DNA of 64,000 nucleotides, from positions 66,959 to 130,958 of the forward strand of contig CALKUH010000040.1 in assembly GCA_937996795.1 (NCBI GenBank). Direction: 5' to 3'. Numbering within the stretch: position 1 is the stretch's first letter; each line of letters starts with the position of its first letter. Origin of the DNA: an uncultured Verrucomicrobiota bacterium. Its GTDB lineage: Bacteria > Verrucomicrobiota > Kiritimatiellia > CAIVKH01. The position numbers and the translations under genes are program-made. Below the pieces are notes generated by a model. It searched no databases, was not told the DNA's origin, and saw only the letters and a list, made by a program, of their open reading frames with translations. Shown here in pieces: positions 41,607 to 50,567 of the stretch.

Positions 41607-43355
41607 ATGTGGCCCACGAATCCCGAATTGCAGCACGCACCGATCAGACGAACCGCAATAGGGTTCATCCTAGCAGGGGTGACCCTGTTCGTCATGGCTT
41701 ACTTCGAAGCGCTGCCCGCCGCATGGCTGGCAGCGCTACTTTCCAGCGATGGGGAACTCACCCCGGCCTTCGTGGAGCAAATGGCCCGCTCCCAGCTTAC
41801 CCTGGGCCTGCTGCTGGCCATCCTCGGCGCCGCGGCGCCTGTCGCAGCCCCCCCGTTGTTGCGCATGGCTCGCTGGTTTTGGGGACGGCCCCCGTGGCTC
41901 GTATCCTGGGGATGCGGCCTCGTGGCCGCCGCCGGCGCAGGGGCGGTGAATCTGGGCTGGTATGACGGCATCCCCCATGTGACGGATGAAATCAGCCACC
42001 TCTTCCAAACGAAAATCCTCCTGTCCGGCGCGTGGGCGGCGCCCGCCCCTCCCTGCCCGATGAGCTTCCATCAGCCCCACATCATCATCACGGCGGGAGG
42101 GCTTTGGCACACGATCTATCCGCCCGGCCATCCAATCCTATTGCTGCTTTTCAGCAAGATGGGCCTGCTCTCCGTCACCGGCCCGGTCTGCCTCGCCCTC
42201 GCGGTCGTGGCATGCCACCGCCTCGCCCTCCGCTTCTGGGAACAGCCCGTGGCCCATGGCACCGCGGCCTTGCTGGCCCTTTCACCGCAATGGCTGTTGC
42301 TCGGTGGTTCGTGGATGTCGCACATGTCCTTCACGGCGTTAAACGCCGGGGGCTGGGCGCTCTGGCTGGCCGCGCGCGACCGCCCGACCAGCGGTGGCCG
42401 ACACCTTCTGTCTGCCGTGGCCGGCTTGCTGCTCGCCTGGTCCGCGGTAATCCGCCCGCAGGACTTTGTGCTCACGTCCGCCATCGCGGCAGCCGCACTG
42501 CTGCTTCATCCACGCCAAATCGGCCCCCTGCTCCGCCAACTGCCCGGACTCGCGGCGGGTGCCCTTCCGGTGGTGCTGGTCACCGGCCTGTGGAATCAAG
42601 CGCTCTATGGCGCCCCGTGGGCGATGGGCTACGGCCATTCCCCCTCGCTCACGCCGCAAACCCAGCCGACCTACGGATTCACAGAGGCATTCGGCTGGAG
42701 AGAGGCCACGTCGATTACCCTGTGGTCGTTGATCCGGTTCAACAAGTCCCTGCTGGGCTGGCCCGCCTCCCTCCTCTTTATTCCCTTCCTCGTCTTCCTC
42801 CGCCCCCATGTGCGGCGGCGCGACCTCGTGTGCCTTGGCGGCGCGGGGCTGATCGTCCTGTTCTTCTTCTTCTACTTCTACTACGGCATTGAATACGAAG
42901 CCCGGTTCTACTGCTCGGCCGTCCCGTTGTTGGTGGTCGCGACGGTGCGCGGCATCCAGGCACTTTCGCAACGGGGCGTACCCCCTTCCCTGCTGGCGCT
43001 GGCGGTCGCGGCCTTCATCCTGCACGCACTCTTCTTTTACGCCCCCGCCTACCTCGCGCCCCGGTATGGCGGTGACTACGAGCAATCGTCACGGATCATC
43101 GAGGAAACAGCCCTCGCGGAAGGTCTGCAGAACGCGATGGTGTTGGTCCCGAGCGGCGAGGACGCGCAATTCCGATATTCCGGGGCGTTCCAGTGGAATG
43201 ATCCGCACCTGCGCCGTCCGGTGATTTATGCGCGGGATCTGCCCGCGTACAACGACTGCCTGCGCGCGGCGTTCCCTGAACGGACGTTCCACCGCTTTGT
43301 ACCCGACAAGGACTGGCGAGCGGGACGCTTCGTGCCGGCGGACACGCGCCCTTGA
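41607..43355 (+). CDS. Membrane glycosyltransferase of the PMT/GT39 type
   Basis: A 582-residue integral membrane protein with about eleven hydrophobic segments and an early loop holding HVTDEISHLFQTKI (about residues 130-145), where the acidic pair resembles the catalytic Asp-Glu of GT-C enzymes such as ArnT/PMT. Such enzymes use polyprenyl-phosphate sugars on the outer face, matching the Dpm1-like genes nearby. ATG at 41607 is preceded by no clear ribosome site; an upstream TTG at 41547 is less likely. It is a lone plus-strand gene between two minus-strand operons, and its end is six bases from the convergent gene. Confidence 0.72.
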   Translation: MWPTNPELQHAPIRRTAIGFILAGVTLFVMAYFEALPAAWLAALLSSDGELTPAFVEQMARSQLTLGLLLAILGAAAPVAAPPLLRMARWFWGRPPWLVSWGCGLVAAAGAGAVNLGWYDGIPHVTDEISHLFQTKILLSGAWAAPAPPCPMSFHQPHIIITAGGLWHTIYPPGHPILLLLFSKMGLLSVTGPVCLALAVVACHRLALRFWEQPVAHGTAALLALSPQWLLLGGSWMSHMSFTALNAGGWALWLAARDRPTSGGRHLLSAVAGLLLAWSAVIRPQDFVLTSAIAAAALLLHPRQIGPLLRQLPGLAAGALPVVLVTGLWNQALYGAPWAMGYGHSPSLTPQTQPTYGFTEAFGWREATSITLWSLIRFNKSLLGWPASLLFIPFLVFLRPHVRRRDLVCLGGAGLIVLFFFFYFYYGIEYEARFYCSAVPLLVVATVRGIQALSQRGVPPSLLALAVAAFILHALFFYAPAYLAPRYGGDYEQSSRIIEETALAEGLQNAMVLVPSGEDAQFRYSGAFQWNDPHLRRPVIYARDLPAYNDCLRAAFPERTFHRFVPDKDWRAGRFVPADTRP

Positions 43356-43361
43356 GGGGGC

Positions 43362-44768
43362 CTACTGCGGTTTGCGCGCGATGACGATGGTCGAGATGCC
43401 GGGCCACGGCAGCAGCTTGTCCACCAGCCGCCAGAGCCAGACGAGGCTGTCGTAGACCTTCAACTGCACCTTGCCGAAATTCTTTTTCCGCAGCACCACG
43501 CTGTTCAGCCACCACGCCGGCACGGCCGGACGATTGAAGGAAAATTGCGATTCGATTTCGAAGCCCGCGGTGCGCAGCAGCGCGGCGAACTCCGGTGGCC
43601 GGTACCGCCGCTGGTGGTCGAGCACTTCGTCCAGCGTGCCAAACAGGGCCGGCATCTGCGGCACGAGCAGGCACGCCCGCCCGCCCGGGCGCAACGCCGA
43701 AAAGATGTTCGCCACGGCCGCCGCATCGTCCTTCACGTGCTCGATCACGTTCAGGCAGATCGCCGTGTCAAATCGGCCGCGCAAGCCGGCGAAATCATCC
43801 GCCTTCGTCACATCCGCCCGCACGATCGCAATGCGCCGGTCATGACCAAAACGGCTGCGCAGGTAGTCGAGGTGCAGGTCGTCAATGTCGGTGGCGGTGT
43901 ACTGCACGCGCGGCAGGAACTGGATCGCCAGGTTGCCCATGCCGGAGCCAATCTCCAGGACCTGCTCGCCGATCCACGGGCGGATGACGTCCGCCATCCA
44001 CCGGTTAAACCGGTGCGCGGCCGACAACCGGTGCAGGATGTCGTGGCCGTAGCGCGACTCGTAGATGTCGTCGATGAGCGCAAAGCGCAAACTGGTGCAG
44101 AGGCTCTTGAGATGATCGAGCGCGCGCCGCTTCTTTCCCTCGCGGAAGGTGCGTCCGCGATAGGAAACCGGCACTTCATAAATGCGGAACCCACGCTTCG
44201 CGCACTTGGCCACCAGTTCGGCGTCGATCGCGAATCCCTGCGACCGCAACGGCAGGGACTGCAACAGGAGCGTGCGGATCATTTTCAGGCCGCAGGACAG
44301 ATCCGTCACATCGACATTCGTCAGCAGATTCGAAAAGGCGGTGACCCAGCGCAACACAAGGCCGTGCCGGAACAGCAGGGCCCGCTTGTACTCACTGGCG
44401 AGCAGGCGGGATCCGAACACGACATCGGCGACGCCGTCGCGGATCGGCTTCAGCAGGCGCGCGTAGTCCCCCGGCGCATACTCCAAATCCGCATCCTGGA
44501 ACACACACACATCGCCGGTCGCGGCGGCAGCCGCCGTGGCCAGGGCCGCGCCGCGGCCCCGCCGGGTTTCGTGACGCATCACCCGGAGCAGGGTTTCCTC
44601 CCCTGCCAAACGGGCCAGCTCCTCGGTCGAGCCATCCGTGGACCCGTCATCCACCGCGATGAGTTCGCGCGTAACGCCATCCGGCAGCGGCGCGGAGATC
44701 GCATCACGCACCACTTGCGCCACCGTGTAGCGCTCATTAAAAACAGGTATGAGTATGCTGAGTTTCAC
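43362..44768 (-). CDS. Dpm1-like GT2 fused to SAM methyltransferase
   Basis: A 468-residue fusion starting at GTG 44768. Residues 1-245 are a polyprenyl-phosphate-type GT2: LSILIPVFNERYTVAQVV, AVDDGSTDGSTEE, the metal site VFQDADLEY and SYRGRTFREGKKRRALDH. Residues 255-430 are a methyltransferase: VLEIGSGMGNLAIQFL, TDIDDLHLDYL, DTAICLNVIEHVKDDAAAVA and LRPGGRACLLVPQ. No transmembrane helices follow the GT2 part. The adjacent upstream gene is a stand-alone paralogue of the GT2 domain. Possibly glycosylates a lipid carrier and methylates a product. Confidence 0.85.
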   Translation of the reverse strand: MKLSILIPVFNERYTVAQVVRDAISAPLPDGVTRELIAVDDGSTDGSTEELARLAGEETLLRVMRHETRRGRGAALATAAAAATGDVCVFQDADLEYAPGDYARLLKPIRDGVADVVFGSRLLASEYKRALLFRHGLVLRWVTAFSNLLTNVDVTDLSCGLKMIRTLLLQSLPLRSQGFAIDAELVAKCAKRGFRIYEVPVSYRGRTFREGKKRRALDHLKSLCTSLRFALIDDIYESRYGHDILHRLSAAHRFNRWMADVIRPWIGEQVLEIGSGMGNLAIQFLPRVQYTATDIDDLHLDYLRSRFGHDRRIAIVRADVTKADDFAGLRGRFDTAICLNVIEHVKDDAAAVANIFSALRPGGRACLLVPQMPALFGTLDEVLDHQRRYRPPEFAALLRTAGFEIESQFSFNRPAVPAWWLNSVVLRKKNFGKVQLKVYDSLVWLWRLVDKLLPWPGISTIVIARKPQ

Positions 44769-44792
44769 CCGGCGTCCCCCACAAGTGCCCGG

Positions 44793-45506
44793 TCAGTCGC
44801 CCAACCGATAACGCAGGATGCACCAAATCGCGCGCACCCCGTCCTTCCACCCGATCTTTTTTCCATCCTCGTAGGTGCGACCGTGGTAACTGATCGGCAC
44901 CTCATAAATCCGGCAGCGTTTCCGGGCCACCTTGGCCGTGATCTCCACCTCGAAGCCAAAGCGATCCTCCTTCAGCGGAATGCTCTGCAAAATCTCCCGC
45001 TTGAAGACCTTGTAGCAGACCTCCATGTCGGTGAGGTTCAGGTTGGTCATCATGTTGGAGAGCAGGGTCAGGAACTTGTTGCCGACCATGTGCCAGAAAA
45101 ACAGGACCCGGTGCGCGCCACCACCCAGGAAGCGCGAACCGAACACGACGTCGGCATGTCCTTCCAGCAAGGGGGCGAGCAATTTTGGATATTCCTGCGG
45201 GTCATATTCCAGATCGGCATCCTGGATGAGCACGATATCCCCGGTCGCTTTTGCAAACCCCGTGCGCAGCGCAGCGCCCTTGCCGCGGTTGACGGGATGA
45301 TGCAGAACGACGAGCGACGGATCCTGCTTCGCCAACTGGTCGAGGACGGCGCCGGTGCCATCCTTGGAACAATCATTGACCAGGATGATCTCCTTGATCA
45401 GGCCTGTTTCCACCCGGCGCACGGTGTCGACGAGTTCCGCCACCGTATGTTCTTCATTGTAAACCGGGATGACGATCGAGAGCGTCCGGAACGAAGGTTT
45501 ATTCAT
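44793..45506 (-). CDS. Polyprenyl-phosphate glycosyltransferase (Dpm1-like GT2)
   Basis: A 237-residue GT2: LSIVIPVYNEEHTVAELVDT, LVNDCSKDGTGAVLD, LIQDADLEYDPQEYP (D-x-D) and a C-terminal VPISYHGRTYEDGKKIGWKD, as in Dpm1-type enzymes without membrane helices. It likely transfers a sugar from a nucleotide donor to undecaprenyl phosphate for a GT-C enzyme, such as the one at 41607-43355. ATG at 45506 overlaps the preceding gene's stop by eight bases. Confidence 0.9.
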   Translation of the reverse strand: MNKPSFRTLSIVIPVYNEEHTVAELVDTVRRVETGLIKEIILVNDCSKDGTGAVLDQLAKQDPSLVVLHHPVNRGKGAALRTGFAKATGDIVLIQDADLEYDPQEYPKLLAPLLEGHADVVFGSRFLGGGAHRVLFFWHMVGNKFLTLLSNMMTNLNLTDMEVCYKVFKREILQSIPLKEDRFGFEVEITAKVARKRCRIYEVPISYHGRTYEDGKKIGWKDGVRAIWCILRYRLGD

Positions 45507-46272
45507 GGCGTTGTTCCACATGATGCGCGGCCAGGAAAAAATAGTCCACGGCCTTTTCGCCGCTCCGGCGGGGCCGCCAGCCGCCCTCCCAGAAGTACGG
45601 GGCATAGCCCAGGCCGGCCAGCCACGCCGCCACCCGATGGGCGGAGGTGCCCTCCGCGTCCAGGGAACCCATGATCTCGATCAGCAGCGCGGGGCGGGCT
45701 TCCTGCAGCAGCGCCCGCGCTCCGTGCAGCGCCGCCTCTTCATGCCCCTCCACATCAAGCTTGATGAAGCGGACCCTGGCGCGATCGGCGGCCAGCTCAT
45801 CGTCGAGACACACCAGCGGGATCTGCACCACCCGCCCGCCTGCGGAGGCCTCGCCCTCGGCGACCACACGGGACTCGTACAAATTCTCCCCGCCTTCCGC
45901 GTAATTCGGAATGTTCATCGACGCCAGGCCGGCGCGATCCGACACGCCGCACGCATGGACCTCAACCTGGCGCAACGCGAGCCGGCGCACGGCGCGACGC
46001 AGCAGGTCCGCGGTCTGCGGCACAGGCTCAAAACTGTGGACGCGTCCGCGCGGCCCAACCCAGCGCGCCAGCAGCGCGGTCACATACCCCACGTTCGCGC
46101 CGGCATCGACCACCACATCGCCCTCGCGCACAAGGCGCTGGACGCCGGCGGACGGCGGCCAGCGATCCGGCGTGAACGCCGCCACCACGCGGGGGTGATA
46201 CCAACGGCGCAGGCGCTGGCGAAGCCCCGCGGGGAGCAGGCGGGCGGCGCGATGTTTGATCGAACTGAACAT
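45499..46272 (-). CDS. FkbM-family methyltransferase
   Basis: A 257-residue protein. GDVVVDAGANVGYVTALLAR (near residue 51), VHSFEPVPQTADLLRRAVR and RVRFIKLDVEGHEEAALHGA are the FkbM motif set, with IPLVCLDDELAAD between. It likely O-methylates a sugar of the glycan. It begins nine bases after the NusG-like gene's stop and overlaps the next gene by eight bases. A basic amphipathic N-terminus suggests peripheral membrane association. Confidence 0.9.
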   Translation of the reverse strand: MFSSIKHRAARLLPAGLRQRLRRWYHPRVVAAFTPDRWPPSAGVQRLVREGDVVVDAGANVGYVTALLARWVGPRGRVHSFEPVPQTADLLRRAVRRLALRQVEVHACGVSDRAGLASMNIPNYAEGGENLYESRVVAEGEASAGGRVVQIPLVCLDDELAADRARVRFIKLDVEGHEEAALHGARALLQEARPALLIEIMGSLDAEGTSAHRVAAWLAGLGYAPYFWEGGWRPRRSGEKAVDYFFLAAHHVEQRHE

Positions 46273-46281
46273 GAGGGGCGT

Positions 46282-46794
46282 TTATAGCGGGGCCAGCAAG
46301 GCACTGTCCATCTCAACGGCGGCAGATTGGCGGATCATATCGATGTTGAGCAGGACCCGGGTGCGTCCCTGCACCCGCACCACGAGGCCTTCAAACCCGC
46401 GCAACGGACCGCTGGTCACACGGACGCGGCGGCCGGATTCGAGATAGGGCATGACTTCCAGCTGCAACCCGGAGGAAAGGGCCTGCTGCAAATGTCGCAA
46501 CTGGGCGACGAGACCGGCCTGGTCCACGACCTCCAGGAGATTTGCGCAATACTGGTTCTGCCGGACCCACTGCCGCTGCGCCGCGTCGCCCTGGCAAAAA
46601 AGATAGCCGGAGAACAGGGGGCTCTCAAAGCGGCGCTCCCGCCGGGCATACCGGTGGACTTTCGTCTGCACCGGCAGGTAGACCACGCACCCCATGCGAC
46701 CCGCCGCGGCGGCGAGCTTTTTTTCGCAACGCGGGCGCGCATGCGCCACGACCCATCGGGTGGGATCCGGCAGGACTTCGATCGAAACGGCCAT
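46282..46794 (-). CDS. NusG/RfaH-like transcription antiterminator
   Basis: A 170-residue protein with an N-terminal NGN domain (RWVVAHARPRCEKKLAAAAG at about residues 13-32; ESPLFSGYLFCQGD) and a C-terminal KOW domain (VRVTSGPLRGFEGLVVRVQG, about 124-143, then VLLNIDMI). Proteins of this class ride with RNA polymerase and prevent early termination in long operons for surface polysaccharides (RfaH, UpxY, LoaP). Encoded in the second operon, it could control both this operon and the long one at 1824-41516. No ops-type target element was identified upstream of either. Confidence 0.9.
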   Translation of the reverse strand: MAVSIEVLPDPTRWVVAHARPRCEKKLAAAAGRMGCVVYLPVQTKVHRYARRERRFESPLFSGYLFCQGDAAQRQWVRQNQYCANLLEVVDQAGLVAQLRHLQQALSSGLQLEVMPYLESGRRVRVTSGPLRGFEGLVVRVQGRTRVLLNIDMIRQSAAVEMDSALLAPL

Positions 46795-46797
46795 GGA

Positions 46798-48270
46798 TTA
46801 TGCCGTCTTCACGTCGGACTTCGCATCCACGGCGACCGGCAACGGGGCGGGCGCGGGGGCCGGCTGGCTCCGCTCCTCGGCCTCGCTGTGGCGCAGGCCG
46901 ACGAGAATCGTCTTGAAGGTGCGCAGCAGGATGGTGATGTCCAGGAACAGGCTCATGTGCTTGATGTAATAGAGGTCGAACTGGAGCTTGCGGCGCGCGG
47001 CGTCGATGCTGGCGGCGTAGGGATATTTCACCTGGGCCCAGCCCGTGATGCCCGGCGGCACCATCAGGCGCTCCCGATAAAACGGGATGGCGGCGGCCAG
47101 GGTCTCCACGAATTCCGGGCGTTCCGGCCGCGGCCCGACCAGGCTCATCTCGCCGCGCAAGACGTTGACCAATTGGGGAATTTCGTCGATGCGCCACTTG
47201 CGAATCAACCGCCCGACGCGCGTCACACGGTTATCCATGTGTCCGGCCCACACCGCGCCGCCGACCTCCGCGTCCGGCCGCATGGAACGGAACTTGAGCA
47301 CGGTGATGATCCGCCCGTCGAGGCCGCTGCGCCGCTGCCGGTACAGCACGGGTCCGCGCGAGTCCATCTTGATCAGGAGAACCGTAAGCAGCACGATCGG
47401 CGAACTGAGCATCAGCCCGACCAACGCGACAACGAAATCCAGGATGCGCTTGATTTTGCGCACATGGATCACCGAGCTGTTCATCGCGGCGTTCATCAAC
47501 CACTCGTCGTTGATGTGGTCGAGCGGGATTTCCTGCGCCAGCAGTTCGTGCAGGGTCACATAGTCCAGGATCTCCGTGCCCGTGCAGCGCAGCGGGCGCA
47601 GCAGGCGCAGGATCGTCGGCTCCCGCGAGAGCGAGGTCGCCACAACCAGTGTTTCCGCCTCGAATGCCTCGGCCAGCTCGCGGAGCCGGTCCACCGAACC
47701 GACCACCGGCACACCGGCCAGCAAAGTACCCGGCTGGATCTTGCGGCTGGAAATGATGCCGCGGACTTTCAGACCTGAATCGGGATTGGCCAGCAGCAGA
47801 TGCGTCACTTCGACCGCCTCGCGCCCCTCCCCCACGATTAGCGTATTCTTGGACAACACACCGCTGCGCACGATCATCCGGTAAATCCCGCGCAACCCCC
47901 ACGCCCCGGCGAAAACGAAGACGCCGCTCAACAGCAGGATGCCACGCCCGATATTCAGTTGGAACCGCGCGTAGAAGAGCACGATAATCAAGATGAGGCC
48001 AATGGCGGTGGCCACGAACGGAAGCACATACGAGGCGTGTTTCCGGGTGAGGGCCTGGCGCTCGTACATGCCGGACGCATAGAAAACGACGAGGTAGATG
48101 AACAGGGATCCGGCCAGGGACGGAACGTGCTTGGCGCAATACGCCAGGCCGGCTTCAGGACCCAGGCGAATCAAGGCGGACAGCAGGATCGAGGCGGCAA
48201 TGACCAGAATGTCCCCCGTCAGGAGGACGACACGTCTGAATGAAACGTGCTGGCCGCGGTGAAAAATCAT
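46798..48270 (-). CDS. Undecaprenyl-phosphate sugar phosphotransferase (WbaP/WcaJ-like)
   Basis: A 490-residue protein with four N-terminal helices, a Rossmann-type CoA-binding-like middle (VGEGREAVEVTHLLLA) and a C-terminal bacterial sugar transferase domain: RILDFVVALVGLMLSSPIVL (membrane re-entrant), KFRSMRPDAE, RVGRLIRKWRIDEIPQLVNV and MSLVGPRPERPEFV. It transfers a sugar-1-phosphate to undecaprenyl phosphate to start a glycan chain. The C-terminal tail is proline-rich. ATG at 48270. Confidence 0.93.
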   Translation of the reverse strand: MIFHRGQHVSFRRVVLLTGDILVIAASILLSALIRLGPEAGLAYCAKHVPSLAGSLFIYLVVFYASGMYERQALTRKHASYVLPFVATAIGLILIIVLFYARFQLNIGRGILLLSGVFVFAGAWGLRGIYRMIVRSGVLSKNTLIVGEGREAVEVTHLLLANPDSGLKVRGIISSRKIQPGTLLAGVPVVGSVDRLRELAEAFEAETLVVATSLSREPTILRLLRPLRCTGTEILDYVTLHELLAQEIPLDHINDEWLMNAAMNSSVIHVRKIKRILDFVVALVGLMLSSPIVLLTVLLIKMDSRGPVLYRQRRSGLDGRIITVLKFRSMRPDAEVGGAVWAGHMDNRVTRVGRLIRKWRIDEIPQLVNVLRGEMSLVGPRPERPEFVETLAAAIPFYRERLMVPPGITGWAQVKYPYAASIDAARRKLQFDLYYIKHMSLFLDITILLRTFKTILVGLRHSEAEERSQPAPAPAPLPVAVDAKSDVKTA

Positions 48271-48297
48271 GACGCCGACACTCTCCCCTCAACCCGG

Positions 48298-50565
48298 TCA
48301 GGTCTTAACGGTGCGATCCTCGGGCCGATCGTACCGGTAATCGTAGTCGTAATACCCGTAATACGTGGAGTAGTAATAGTACCCCACGCGGCCGAATTCG
48401 AGGTTGTTCAATACGCAGCCCAGCAGGTGGCCGCCACGCTGGCGGATGATCTGCAGGGACATCTGCGCCAAGCGACGCGAAGTCTGGCCGGCCCAGACCA
48501 CCATGACGACGCCATCCACCTGGCTGGCCAGGATGGCGGACTCGGAAACCGCCATGATCGGCGGGCAATCGAACACGATCCGGTCATAGGTGCGTTTGGC
48601 ATAGTCCACGAAGGCCGTGAACTCGGACCGCAACATCAGTTCGGCCGGATTCGGCGGGAATGGGCCCGTGGCCACCAGGTCGAGGTTGTTCAGACCCGTG
48701 CGCTGGATCACCGACTCGGGTTTCGCCTGGCCTACGAGCACATCCGCAAGTCCTCGTCCGCCCTCGAGGCCAAAGAACTTGTGCAGCTCCCCGCGGCGCA
48801 TGTCGCCGTCCACCAGCAAGACACGCAACCCGGCCTGGGCCAAGCTTACCGCCATGTTGAGCGAGGTGGTGGTCTTGCCTTCCTTCGGAACGGCGGACGT
48901 GAGCACGAGCGTGCGGACGCCGCGCGCCTTCCCGGCCACCAGCAGCGCTGACCGGACGTTGCGGTAGGCCTCCGCCAATCCGCTCTTCTGGTCAATGTTG
49001 GATATCAGGTGGGTGCGCAAGTCCTGGGGATCCCAGTTTGCCGCCGGGATCACACCCAGGAAGTCGAGTTGGAGACTCTTCTGCACATCCTCCGGATAGC
49101 GGATGGAGTCGTCGAGGAACTCCAGCGCAAAGACAAGGCCCAGGCCGATGCCGAGTCCTATAAATGCCGCCATGAAGATACTCTGCATGCGGCGGGGCGT
49201 GATGGGCGATCCGGAGGGATTGGCGCGTTCGAGGCGCCGGATCGATTCCGGCTCGATACCGATAGTAATGTCAATCTCCTTAAGCCTGTTAAATATGAGG
49301 TCATACAAACCACGAAGACGCATTACGTCGCGATTTAGTGCGGCAAATTCATCTGCTTTACGGGAGACTTCCAGAGCTTCGGATTCCCACTCGCTCTCAG
49401 CCCGATTGATGGCTCGTTCCTTGACCTGTAGGGATTCCAACTCGGCGTAATACTGCTGCAAGGCAAACTGCACCTCCTGGTCGAGGTCACGCTGAACATT
49501 CCTGATTTTGTTCAGAATGCTTTGAATTTCCGGGTGCGCTTCCTGAAACTTTTCGCGCACGAATGCTAGTCTCCCCTCCAACAGGATTTTCTCCCGGCGG
49601 AGATCTGCCCAGCGCGGACGCTGGACGACACCGCGCTCGAGAAGGGTCTCCGGTCCGCTGGACAATACTACTGAATTCGTGCCACCGGTCATCATCGCGA
49701 TGGGCATCTGCGGGGCCGGAGACATGGGCACATTCAGCGTCTGAAGAATGACCTCATCCGACGCTTCGGTCAGCAGCGGCTGTTGCGCCTGTAAAATCAT
49801 TCGTTCCGCCCTAAACTGCGCCGCACTCTCCGAAAGGGTAGCAAGCATCTTTGCGGCCACATTCCCACGCTCTTCAATAGCCACCACGCTATTTTCCTTC
49901 TTGAAGGCAAGTACACGGTCCTCCGCCTTCTTCAATTCCTCGCGCAGGCGATTCGCCTGCTGTGTCAGGCTGATCACCGTTGCTTGGGAAGTTTCCATGC
50001 GCTCCTCAGCCTTGTACTCCAAGAACGCATCTACCATTGCATTAGCGAATTCTGCGGCAAATTGAGGCTCCAGAGCGTCTACCGAAACAGCGAGAATCGC
50101 AGCACGACCCAGCGGATAAACGGAAATGCGGACAAGTTTTTCGGAGATCTCGGCTGCAGGCCGGTTCATCCGCTCGCGGGCACGCCCAATCAGCGAGCCC
50201 GACTGTAGAATTCGCATTTGCGTATCGATCACATCGCCAATCATGTTGTCGAATTCCCGATCCTTTAAGCGCTCGGGCAGATTGAGGCCGCGACTCAACA
50301 CCACCGAAGCTGACGATCGGAACACCGGCACCTGCTTGACCAGGTTGACGACGGTCACGGAAAGGGAAATTACAAAACAAAGCGCGACCAGCCAGATGCG
50401 CTTAACAACGATATGAAAATACTGCTTTAAATCCATCAGATCGAAGGACTTGCTGGGCATCGACTGCGTCGCAGAGCCAGGGCCGGGTGTAAATGAGGGT
50501 TGCACCGGCTGGGGTTCTGTCGCAGCTGACTTCGGAATGGAAGGGGGTTCGATGATTTTTCTCAT
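48298..50565 (-). CDS. Wzz/BY-kinase fusion, chain-length regulator and tyrosine autokinase
   Basis: A 755-residue Wzc-type protein. An N-terminal membrane helix (VKRIWLVALCFVISLSVTVV) and a second one near residue 475 flank a large periplasmic coiled-coil domain; the C-terminal kinase has the Walker A SAVPKEGKTTTSLNMA, A' VLLVDGDMRR and B IVFDCPPI. It ends in a tyrosine-rich tail (YYYYSTYYGYYDYDYRYD) for autophosphorylation. It controls chain length and export through the SLBB outer protein encoded upstream. The mid-part coding for the coiled coil is lower in GC. Confidence 0.94.
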   Translation of the reverse strand: MRKIIEPPSIPKSAATEPQPVQPSFTPGPGSATQSMPSKSFDLMDLKQYFHIVVKRIWLVALCFVISLSVTVVNLVKQVPVFRSSASVVLSRGLNLPERLKDREFDNMIGDVIDTQMRILQSGSLIGRARERMNRPAAEISEKLVRISVYPLGRAAILAVSVDALEPQFAAEFANAMVDAFLEYKAEERMETSQATVISLTQQANRLREELKKAEDRVLAFKKENSVVAIEERGNVAAKMLATLSESAAQFRAERMILQAQQPLLTEASDEVILQTLNVPMSPAPQMPIAMMTGGTNSVVLSSGPETLLERGVVQRPRWADLRREKILLEGRLAFVREKFQEAHPEIQSILNKIRNVQRDLDQEVQFALQQYYAELESLQVKERAINRAESEWESEALEVSRKADEFAALNRDVMRLRGLYDLIFNRLKEIDITIGIEPESIRRLERANPSGSPITPRRMQSIFMAAFIGLGIGLGLVFALEFLDDSIRYPEDVQKSLQLDFLGVIPAANWDPQDLRTHLISNIDQKSGLAEAYRNVRSALLVAGKARGVRTLVLTSAVPKEGKTTTSLNMAVSLAQAGLRVLLVDGDMRRGELHKFFGLEGGRGLADVLVGQAKPESVIQRTGLNNLDLVATGPFPPNPAELMLRSEFTAFVDYAKRTYDRIVFDCPPIMAVSESAILASQVDGVVMVVWAGQTSRRLAQMSLQIIRQRGGHLLGCVLNNLEFGRVGYYYYSTYYGYYDYDYRYDRPEDRTVKT

Positions 50566-50567
50566 GA

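Noticed and set aside
43545..45674. A 709-codon plus-strand open frame opposite the two GT2 genes
   Set aside because: It is the antisense of well-supported glycosyltransferases and has no recognisable domain.
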